From Burkholderiaceae bacterium (lineage in GTDB: Bacteria; Pseudomonadota; Gammaproteobacteria; Burkholderiales; Burkholderiaceae), in NCBI GenBank assembly GCA_023253905.1, contig JALREG010000380.1:1-6506 (forward strand): 6,506 nucleotides of DNA, in the 5' to 3' direction. The position numbers and the translations under genes are program-made. The notes under the pieces were generated by a model. The model did no database searches. It had not been told where the DNA came from and saw nothing but the letters and a program-made list of their open reading frames with translations. Positions within the stretch are counted from its first letter, which is position 1. Each line of letters opens with the position of its first letter. This document shows, piece by piece, positions 1 to 5,862 of the stretch.

Positions 1-1
1 G

Positions 2-1012
2 ATGATCCGGGCTGCGATCGTGGGCATGGGGTTGTGGGGACAGAATCTGGTGCGTCATGTGCAGGGCCAGAGTTCACTGATTCGGTTTACGGCCGGCACC
101 ACACGAACACTGGATAAGGCGCAGCGCTTCGCGGCCGAACACCAGATTCGTCTGCTCCCGAACTATGACGCGGTGCTCGCAGATCCCGAGATCGATGCCG
201 TGGTGCTCGCTACGCCTCACCAGCAGCATACCGATCAGATCATTGCGGCCGCCCGGGCCGGCAAGCATGTGTTCAGCGAAAAACCCATGGGCCTTGATCG
301 TGAGAGCGCGGAGCGCGCTGCGCAGGCTTGCGCTGAGGCGGGCGTGACCTTGGGTGTGGGCTACAACTGGCGCTACCAGCCCGCGCTCCAGCGTATCCGG
401 GCGATGATCGATGACGGCACCCTCGGTCGGATTCTGCATATCGAGGGCAACTTCTGCGGACCGAGTGCGTATCGCTTTCCGCGCGGACACTGGCGACATG
501 ATCGCGATGAATGTCCCGCTGGCGGCATGACAGGGCGTGGGGTGCACGTCATTGATGCGATGATTCATCTGGCTGGCCCGATCGACACCGTGACCGCGCA
601 GAGCCTGCGGCTCGCTCAGGATTTCGGTATGGACGACACCACGTCGATGCTGCTTCGCTTTCAAAACGGTGCCACCGGCTATCTGGGAACGGTGATCGCC
701 TCAGCGGAAACCTGGCGTATGCAGCTATTTGGAAGCCGTGGCTGGGTGGAGGTGGGAGATGTTGAGCATCTGCACACCTGGGACCTGAAGGTGTGTCTGA
801 TTGATTTTGACAACGTTACCCAGAAGCGTCAGCCCGAGGTGATCCGCTTTGAACCGGGTAGCACCGAGCGAGCCGAACTTGAACACTTCGCTCAGCTGGC
901 TGCCAAGCGCGTTCCCATGGTCGTGCCCGGCGGCGACGCGGTTCACAATGTTGCGGTTTTCGATGCGATCAAGGCATCGATTGCCGCATCACAGACCGTT
1001 CAGGTTCGCTGA
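2..1012 (+). CDS. Gfo/Idh/MocA family NAD(P)-dependent oxidoreductase
   Basis: The protein has 336 residues, a normal length for this family. Members oxidise or reduce hydroxyl/keto groups of sugars, inositols and related compounds in the cytoplasm with NAD(P). The N-terminal Rossmann fold begins at once, with the dinucleotide-binding loop GMGLWG at residues 8-13. The family hallmark EKP lies at 93-95, where the lysine contacts cofactor and substrate. The C-terminal alpha/beta domain has GG at 174-175 followed by GVHVIDAMIHLAG, with D185 and H189 in the usual D-x-x-x-H catalytic position. The ATG at base 2 is the natural start because the fold begins there. It sits in GATGA, so an upstream gene may end in the overlapping TGA at 3-5. 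It is first in the visible + operon, followed 35 bp later by a binding-protein gene. All motifs look intact. The substrate is not recognisable; a sugar acid or cyclitol is only a guess. Confidence 0.93.
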   Translation: MIRAAIVGMGLWGQNLVRHVQGQSSLIRFTAGTTRTLDKAQRFAAEHQIRLLPNYDAVLADPEIDAVVLATPHQQHTDQIIAAARAGKHVFSEKPMGLDRESAERAAQACAEAGVTLGVGYNWRYQPALQRIRAMIDDGTLGRILHIEGNFCGPSAYRFPRGHWRHDRDECPAGGMTGRGVHVIDAMIHLAGPIDTVTAQSLRLAQDFGMDDTTSMLLRFQNGATGYLGTVIASAETWRMQLFGSRGWVEVGDVEHLHTWDLKVCLIDFDNVTQKRQPEVIRFEPGSTERAELEHFAQLAAKRVPMVVPGGDAVHNVAVFDAIKASIAASQTVQVR

Positions 1013-1033
1013 GGATTGCACCTCGGCATCGTA

Positions 1034-1039
1034 AAGGGA
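1034..1039 (+). promoter_or_regulatory. Ribosome binding site of the Bug/TctC gene
   Basis: AAGGGA ends 8 nt before the ATG at 1048 and is a good Shine-Dalgarno match. It lies in the 35-bp gap 1013-1047, the only real intergenic space in the window. I see no promoter-like -35/-10 pair or terminator there, so the gene is probably co-transcribed with the oxidoreductase upstream. Confidence 0.7.
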
Positions 1040-1047
1040 ATCGAGTC

Positions 1048-2049
1048 ATGACCTCCTCTCGCCGGATCCTGTTGCAAATGGCTGCGTTGGTTGCGCTGAC
1101 CTCGGCGGTGATGCCGCTTGCGGCGCAAACGCCCGCTGGATTGAAAGACTGGCCGAATCGGCCCATTCGGGTCATCGTGCCCTCGCCCCCCGGTGGGCCA
1201 CCCGATCTGGTGCTGCGCGCGCTCACGCCTCGTATGAGTGCGGTGCTGGGGCAGCCGCTGGTGGTGGAGAACCGCGCGGGGGCCGGCGGCATGGTGGGAA
1301 CCGCCTATCTCGCAAGGCTACCTGCAGACGGCTATTCAGCGCTGTTCACCACCGCCTCGCATGCTGCGATTCCTCCGTTTCACGACAGCGTAGGCTATGA
1401 CCCGGTCAAGGATTTCACACATGTCACGCTTGCGGCTCAGAATTTCGGGCAAGCACTGGTGGTTCATCCTTCGGTTCCAGCAAAAAATCTGTCGGAACTG
1501 GTGGCGCTCGCCAGGAAGTCGCCCGGAAAACTCACCTATGCAAATGCTGGCCTGGGAACCGCCAGCCATATTCCCGCCGAGATGATGAAGGCCATGACCG
1601 GGACCGACATTCTGTCTGTGCCGTACAAGGCGATTCCGGAGGCGATCAACGATCTCATTGGCGGCCGGATCGACATGTTTTTTGTGGGCACGCAGATCGC
1701 GCTTCAGCATGTGCAGGCGGGGCGGCTGCGTGCCATTGGCATCACCGGCGCCCGCCGTTGGCAGGGCTTGCCGGAGGTACCCACGCTTCAGGAGCAGGGG
1801 CTTGCCGGGTTCAATGCCGTGAACTGGTTCGGTCTTTGGTTGCCGGGCGGTGCGCCTCCGGAGATCGTCGCCCGCCTGTTCGGTGCAGTTCGCGAAGCCA
1901 TCGCCGATACCGAGGTGCGTAAGCAGTTCGAGACGCTTGGACTGGAGGGCGTTGGCATGCCGCCTGAAGCGTTTGAGAAGTTCGTTGCGTCGGAGTCGAA
2001 GGGGGCCTATGAGATCGCTGCTCGTCTCAAGGCCGGGGGGCAGAAATGA
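1048..2049 (+). CDS. Bug/TctC family periplasmic solute-binding protein
   Basis: This is the extracytoplasmic binding subunit type of tripartite tricarboxylate transporters, 333 residues long, typical for the family. Known members bind carboxylates such as citrate, amino acids, nicotinate or aromatic acids. Residues 1-26 form a signal peptide: positively charged SRR at 4-6, a hydrophobic core of about 8-24, and probable cleavage after LAA (24-26). The mature protein opens with the family signature WPNRPIRVIVPSPPGG (35-50), then the ligand loop around P51-D53, and the ENRAGAGG block (74-81). Later come PYKAIPEAINDLIGGRIDM (192-210) and the LPEVPTLQEQGL segment (241-252), both characteristic. 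No TctA or TctB membrane gene is in the window, so it is an orphan here, as is common in Burkholderiales. It overlaps the next gene by 4 bp (ATGA), implying translational coupling to the deacetylase. The ligand is unknown; a carboxylated compound is expected from the family. Confidence 0.95.
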   Translation: MTSSRRILLQMAALVALTSAVMPLAAQTPAGLKDWPNRPIRVIVPSPPGGPPDLVLRALTPRMSAVLGQPLVVENRAGAGGMVGTAYLARLPADGYSALFTTASHAAIPPFHDSVGYDPVKDFTHVTLAAQNFGQALVVHPSVPAKNLSELVALARKSPGKLTYANAGLGTASHIPAEMMKAMTGTDILSVPYKAIPEAINDLIGGRIDMFFVGTQIALQHVQAGRLRAIGITGARRWQGLPEVPTLQEQGLAGFNAVNWFGLWLPGGAPPEIVARLFGAVREAIADTEVRKQFETLGLEGVGMPPEAFEKFVASESKGAYEIAARLKAGGQK

Positions 2050-2939
2050 ACGCGCCTGCGCTCGAGCCTTGGCAGTGGCCAGAACCTCACTGGCGCGCAC
2101 TGGTCAATCGCGTTCGTGCGGGGCGCAGTCTGAAGCCCTCGTCCTGGCCGCAGGGGGCGCGGTTCGCTGTGGCGCTGTCGTTTGACTCCGACCATGAAAC
2201 CAATGAGCTGCGTGACGGCGGCGAGTCGATCGGGAAACTTTCACATGGCCAATACGGTGCGCGCCAAGGTGTGCCGCGCATCCTCGCCTGTCTGGCGCGA
2301 CACGGGGTGCCAGCGAGTTTTTATGTGCCGGCGGTGACAGCGATGCTCTACCCCGATGAGCAGCGTACGGTCGCCGCAGCGGGTCACGAAATTGGCATCC
2401 ACGGCTGGATTCACGAACGCAATTCGGTATTGCCTGAGGCGGCCGAGCGCGACCTCATGCTTCGCAGTGCCGACACGCTTGAACGCATTGCCGGGGTCCG
2501 GCCCGTCGGGATTCGAACACCGTCATGGGATTTCAGCCCTCACACGCTTGCCATTACCCGTGAGATGGGCCTGCTCTACGACTCTTCCCTGATGGCTGAT
2601 GTTGACTGCTATGAGTTGCTTCTCGACGGCGAACCCACGGGCGTGGTGGAGTTGCCGGTTGAATGGATCCGTGATGATGCGGTGTACTTCAACATGAACC
2701 GTTTCAGTGGACTTCGGCCCTACACGCCGCCCGAGGGGGTGTTCGATATCTTCAGACGCGAGCTGGAGGCGGCGGCCGATGAGGGGGGCGTGTTCCAGCT
2801 CACCATGCACCCGCATATGATCGGGTACCGCTCGCGGATGTGGATCCTCGATGAACTGATTCGCCACGCCCGGTCGCTTGGGCCGGTCTGGTTCGCGACC
2901 CACGCGGAGGTGGTGAGGCACGCGCTGAAGTCGGCCTGA
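2046..2939 (+). CDS. NodB-fold (CE4) deacetylase/amidohydrolase, HpPgdA-like
   Basis: The protein has 297 residues, no signal peptide and no membrane segment, so it is probably cytoplasmic. The metal-dependent CE4 motifs are present in order. SFDSDHE (45-51) supplies the catalytic base D47 and metal ligand D49. HGWIH (119-123) supplies H119 and H123. RTPSWDFS (157-164) is the third motif, VELPVEW (201-207) follows, and LTMHPHMIG (252-260) carries the C-terminal catalytic histidine, probably H255. This arrangement matches the Helicobacter pylori PgdA-like subgroup, where the base motif is D-x-D followed by a long insert, rather than secreted chitin or NodB deacetylases. Relatives in the wider CE4 group include allantoinase PuuE and cyclic imide hydrolases. 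A small-molecule C-N hydrolase role therefore fits at least as well as peptidoglycan or polysaccharide deacetylation, particularly without export. The start overlaps the previous stop (ATGA at 2046-2049). It is the last gene of the + operon. Confidence 0.9.
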   Translation: MNAPALEPWQWPEPHWRALVNRVRAGRSLKPSSWPQGARFAVALSFDSDHETNELRDGGESIGKLSHGQYGARQGVPRILACLARHGVPASFYVPAVTAMLYPDEQRTVAAAGHEIGIHGWIHERNSVLPEAAERDLMLRSADTLERIAGVRPVGIRTPSWDFSPHTLAITREMGLLYDSSLMADVDCYELLLDGEPTGVVELPVEWIRDDAVYFNMNRFSGLRPYTPPEGVFDIFRRELEAAADEGGVFQLTMHPHMIGYRSRMWILDELIRHARSLGPVWFATHAEVVRHALKSA

Positions 2940-2951
2940 TTGCGCTCAGGC
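2934..2951. other. Inverted repeat across the convergent stop codons
   Basis: GCCTGA (2934-2939) and TCAGGC (2946-2951) form a perfect 6-bp stem with a 6-nt loop, TTGCGC. The stem contains the TGA stop of the deacetylase gene on the + strand and the TGA stop of the alpha/beta hydrolase gene on the - strand. No U-tract follows on either side, so it is not a classic intrinsic terminator. It could slow polymerase or protect 3' ends in both directions, or simply reflect the two facing stop codons plus chance. Confidence 0.35.
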
Positions 2952-3980
2952 AGCGCGGGCAGGGCTCTCGACAAAGCGCGACAGAATCGGCGCGTGGCGG
3001 TCAGCCCAACCGTCCAGCTGGGTGGTGCGGCCACGCATCACCCGTTCGGTAAATCCCAGCGCGAGCTCGCGCGTGGCATGTTTGACCGCTCGATTGAGCG
3101 CCTCGCCACCTGGCCCCATTCGGTCGGTAAACATGCTGTGTGATCCGCCTGTATAGACCGCAAGCGTTTTGTCGGGTCCGGCGGTGGCTCGGAAGATGGC
3201 TAACCGGTCATCGAGGTCACTGAAAAAGCCCGGAACCCGGATGATGTCCTCGGTTGCGGTCACATGGAGGGTGGGAACTCGGACCGGGGCGAGAATGTTT
3301 TCAGGAGGGCCTTCGCCGTGAAAGGGTGGCGCTGAAATCAGAACGGCCCCCACCACGCGGCGATCGGCCAGGGCAGCAACGAATCCGGGGCGCTCAATGC
3401 GTGCGCCGGCAAGGAGCATCGCGGTGTTCGCGCCATACGAGTGCCCGGCTGCGATGAAACGCGAGGCCTCCACCGCGAGCCCGAAGTTGCTCGCTGCAAG
3501 CTGGTCTACGGCAAACCGGATGTCGAGCACCCGGTCGATGGCCTCGCGCTCGCTGGTGGCCTCGCGCATGAGACCCAGCAGGGTCAGAGGGTTACCACGT
3601 TCAGCCCAGATGGCACGGTCGCTGCCTACATGCTGAACATGCAGGCTCGCCACCCCATGTGTGGCCCAGTGCGAACCCAGCCAGCTGTAGCCGTAACGCG
3701 AGCCTCCCAGGCCGTGCGAGAACACAACCAGCGGTGGCCGCGGTGCATCCGCGCGAGGGCTTGCGGGCAGATGAAGACGAACCGGGATGGCGCGATCACG
3801 CACCGGGTCATGCCAGTCGAGATCAACACTCGAGGCTGCGGCGACGCTGCTCCGAGGCAGAGCGATCGCCGCCGGTAACGCGGCGATTCCGGTGATCAGC
3901 CTGCGCCTGGCGACTGAAGCGGTCGCTTCATGCGCCCGTGGAGCGGTCCGCCACCCGGGTGATGGGGTTGTTTGAGTCAT
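2946..3980 (-). CDS. Tat-exported alpha/beta hydrolase (PAF-acetylhydrolase / dienelactone hydrolase-like)
   Basis: The ATG at 3980 gives 344 residues. It overlaps the upstream stop as ATGA and is preferred over an in-frame TTG at 3989. No clear Shine-Dalgarno precedes it, so translational coupling is likely. The N-terminus looks like a twin-arginine signal: ARRR at 24-27, a hydrophobic run of about 28-42, and a cleavage-like VAAAS (46-50). The enzyme is therefore probably periplasmic. The hydrolase core has the oxyanion-hole segment HGLGG (89-93), the nucleophile elbow GHSYG (179-183, S181), a probable acid D245 in TATED, and the catalytic histidine H281 in GGSHSMF. The fold resembles the predicted dienelactone hydrolase / platelet-activating-factor acetylhydrolase group, which cleaves esters, lactones or short acyl groups. 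It is last in the - operon, 6 bp from the convergent deacetylase gene. The substrate is unknown. Confidence 0.9.
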   Translation of the reverse strand: MTQTTPSPGWRTAPRAHEATASVARRRLITGIAALPAAIALPRSSVAAASSVDLDWHDPVRDRAIPVRLHLPASPRADAPRPPLVVFSHGLGGSRYGYSWLGSHWATHGVASLHVQHVGSDRAIWAERGNPLTLLGLMREATSEREAIDRVLDIRFAVDQLAASNFGLAVEASRFIAAGHSYGANTAMLLAGARIERPGFVAALADRRVVGAVLISAPPFHGEGPPENILAPVRVPTLHVTATEDIIRVPGFFSDLDDRLAIFRATAGPDKTLAVYTGGSHSMFTDRMGPGGEALNRAVKHATRELALGFTERVMRGRTTQLDGWADRHAPILSRFVESPARAA

Positions 3981-4756
3981 GGCGTGCAAAAGCGGTCAGC
4001 GAGCAGATCCGACACAAAACTATGGGCGGGTGCATGGGCAATCAGCAGATCCAGCCCGGCCTGCTCGGCAGCAGCCTGGGGCGTGACGCCGCAGGCCCAG
4101 AACACCGCGATGCGGTTGGCAGGAATCTGCTCAACGGGGGGGCCGAAGAGCGGGCGCGTCAGGTCGGCGCCGATGGCCTTTGGATCGCCGATATGAATCG
4201 GTGCTCCGTGGTTAAACGGAAAGCGCGCGGACACCTGGGTTGCGATGATTGCCTGCTCGGGGGTGAGCCAGCGCATCGTCACCACCAACGGCCCAGCGAA
4301 GCGGCCAGCGGATTCAGTGGGGAGCGAAGTGTTCAACACCCAACGATCCCGATCGGTGGGCACACCGGCCCGTTCGAGCGCCTGATCGAAGGTGATGCCT
4401 GAACCGATCAGAAACGCAACGAGATCATCGCGCCACAGTTCGAGAAGATCGGTCCGGTCGGGCTCGCGCCTGCCATCACGCCACACCGTGTAGCGGGCGA
4501 GGTCGGTTCGCAGATCAGCGCCGGGTGCGATTCGGCGGGGCTCGGCACTGCCGGGGTCGGTCACCTCCAACACCGGGCAGGCCTTGGGGTTACGCTGACA
4601 GTAAAGCAGGAAATCGAACGCGTGTGCCTGTGAAAGAATGACCAGATTGCACTGCACATAACCCATGGCGAGTCCGCGTGACGAGCTGGTGTGTCGACCC
4701 TCGCGGATGGCCTGCCGCGCGAGCCGGGCCGGGTGATCGGGCCTGCGATCAATCAC
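3977..4756 (-). CDS. DUF1445 protein (D-glutamate cyclase-like, putative hydro-lyase)
   Basis: The protein has 259 residues, close to the usual 260-270 of this cytoplasmic family. The N-terminal REGRHTSSSRGLAMGYVQCNL region (18-38) matches the family block that normally reads like GLAPGYVQ-N. Further blocks are RNPKACPVLEVTDPG (55-69), LWRDDLVAFLIG (107-118), HGAPIHIGDP (183-192), VFWACGVTPQ (218-227) and HAPAHSFVSDL (241-251), all characteristic. The middle segment RDRWVLNTSLP (136-146) differs from the NVPMY-x-T-like sequence I expect there, suggesting a divergent branch. The start is GTG at 4756, overlapping the previous stop as GTGA, with AGGA 8 nt upstream. The mammalian homologue DGLUCY interconverts D-glutamate and 5-oxo-D-proline; most bacterial members are labelled putative hydro-lyases. 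The usual partners (5-oxoprolinase, KipI/KipA, YcsF/PxpA) are not in this window. The exact reaction here is unknown. Confidence 0.93.
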   Translation of the reverse strand: MIDRRPDHPARLARQAIREGRHTSSSRGLAMGYVQCNLVILSQAHAFDFLLYCQRNPKACPVLEVTDPGSAEPRRIAPGADLRTDLARYTVWRDGRREPDRTDLLELWRDDLVAFLIGSGITFDQALERAGVPTDRDRWVLNTSLPTESAGRFAGPLVVTMRWLTPEQAIIATQVSARFPFNHGAPIHIGDPKAIGADLTRPLFGPPVEQIPANRIAVFWACGVTPQAAAEQAGLDLLIAHAPAHSFVSDLLADRFCTP

Positions 4757-5862
4757 GCGTCAGGTCCTGCTGATGCGGCCGGGGTGGGCTTGGCCGTCGC
4801 GAGTCCGGTCACGGCGCCGCGTCGACCCAGTCTCAGCATTTTCATGGCGTTGCCGAAATAGATTTTGCCCCGGTCTTCATCGGACAGGCCGAGCGAATCG
4901 ATCGCATCCGGGATGGTACGCAGGAACATCGGTCCCCCCTCTGGATCGAATGGGCAATCGCAGGCAAAGAGCACATGGTCGACGCCAAAAAAATCGAGAC
5001 CGCATCGTATGCCCGAACTTCCGCCAGCGAGCGCGGTGTCCGCATAGAACTGACGGAAATAATCGATCGGGCGCCTGGGCATGCGCCTGAGCAATCCTTC
5101 GTAGTCTTCATCCGAGGTACGGCTGCCAAACTGGTCGAGGCCAGGTCCGACCCGACCATCGAAGAACGGAATCATGGCGCCCATGTGATGGGTGATCAGG
5201 CGAAGGCCGGGCAGGCGATCGAAAAATCCGGAAAACACCATCCGTGTCATGGCAGCGCTGGTTTCATAGGGCCAGCCAAATGTCCACCAGATCTCGAACT
5301 TCGATTTCTTCTCGGAAAGATAATCCGGGAAGTTGGCGCCGCGCGCGGGGTGCATCCAGATCGGGACCTCATGATGGGCAGTGGCGCGCTCGAAGATCGG
5401 CCAGAACTCCGGGTCATCAAGCGGCCGGCCATTGACGTTGGTATAGATCTGAATGCCACAGGCACCTAATGTTCTGATCGCCCGATCCATCTCCTCGAGC
5501 GCGGCGGGTACGTTGTTCATCGCAATCGACGCAACGAAGCCGGGAAAGCGTTCCGGGTGGCGGTCGGCGATCTCCGCCATCCCGTTATTGGCAAGCACCG
5601 CCAGCGCGGGCGCCTCGTCGGGGCCGGCGATAAATTCGATAGGCGGGTTGGAGAGGGTGAGCAGTTGCTGGTAGCCCGGAAAGCGATCCATCATTGCGAG
5701 CCGTGCATCGAGATCGTAGAGCACGGGAATATTGAGCCAGCGCTTGATCGCCCCCTGATCGCGGGCAAGCGACTTCATTCGCTCGAAATAGGCGGGCGGA
5801 AAAATATGGGAGAACACGTCGAGCTTGCGCTCTGGGGCAGGCGAAGCGGAGGGCTGGGTCAT
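4753..5862 (-). CDS. Amidohydrolase_2 (ACMSD-like) family metal-dependent hydrolase/decarboxylase
   Basis: Starting from the ATG at 5862, the product has 369 residues. That start overlaps the upstream stop as ATGA; the longer GTG start at 5940 adds a non-conserved basic tail and is rejected. The fold is the TIM barrel of 2-amino-3-carboxymuconate-semialdehyde decarboxylase and gamma-resorcylate decarboxylase, cytoplasmic enzymes that decarboxylate or hydrolyse small carboxylic acids with one metal. Visible landmarks are LDVFSHIFPP (14-23), IWMHPARG (168-175, ligand H171), LITHHMGAMIPF (222-233, H225/H226) and FACDCPFDPEGG (299-310, D302). The first motif is normally H-x-H; here the first position is F17 and only H19 remains. 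The last 20 residues are a low-complexity Ala/Pro/Thr-rich tail. It lies between the lyase-like gene and the DUF1445 gene with 4-bp overlaps at both ends, so it is very probably co-translated. The substrate is not identifiable. Confidence 0.92.
   Translation of the reverse strand: MTQPSASPAPERKLDVFSHIFPPAYFERMKSLARDQGAIKRWLNIPVLYDLDARLAMMDRFPGYQQLLTLSNPPIEFIAGPDEAPALAVLANNGMAEIADRHPERFPGFVASIAMNNVPAALEEMDRAIRTLGACGIQIYTNVNGRPLDDPEFWPIFERATAHHEVPIWMHPARGANFPDYLSEKKSKFEIWWTFGWPYETSAAMTRMVFSGFFDRLPGLRLITHHMGAMIPFFDGRVGPGLDQFGSRTSDEDYEGLLRRMPRRPIDYFRQFYADTALAGGSSGIRCGLDFFGVDHVLFACDCPFDPEGGPMFLRTIPDAIDSLGLSDEDRGKIYFGNAMKMLRLGRRGAVTGLATAKPTPAASAGPDA
4765..4768 (-). promoter_or_regulatory. Ribosome binding site supporting the GTG start of the DUF1445 gene
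   Basis: Read on the minus strand, AGGA is followed by 8 nt and then GTG at 4756. It lies inside the end of the amidohydrolase gene and supports the non-ATG start, which also leaves the conserved N-terminal block of the DUF1445 family complete. Confidence 0.55.

Noticed and set aside
74..664. 196-codon open frame antisense to the oxidoreductase gene
   Set aside because: It is a shadow frame with no family motif; the + strand gene has intact catalytic and cofactor motifs throughout.
1336..2100. 254-codon open frame antisense to the binding-protein gene
   Set aside because: It is the shadow of a GC-rich gene with clear family motifs on the other strand; the translation is Arg-rich with no recognisable domain.
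2507..2518. CGGGATTCGAAC, which resembles a tRNA T-arm read on the minus strand
   Set aside because: It encodes part of the conserved VGIRTP motif of the deacetylase, and no acceptor stem, anticodon arm or D-arm pairs around it.
3981..3989. TTG start for the alpha/beta hydrolase
   Set aside because: It adds only three residues, and the ATG at 3980 makes the same ATGA overlap seen elsewhere in the window.
4136..4142. Run of seven G, considered as a slippage or phase-variation site
   Set aside because: It is short, encodes the plain GPP segment of the DUF1445 protein, and the frame is intact on both sides.
4975..5469. 164-codon open frame on the + strand within the amidohydrolase gene
   Set aside because: It lies opposite conserved catalytic blocks of the amidohydrolase and shows no domain of its own.
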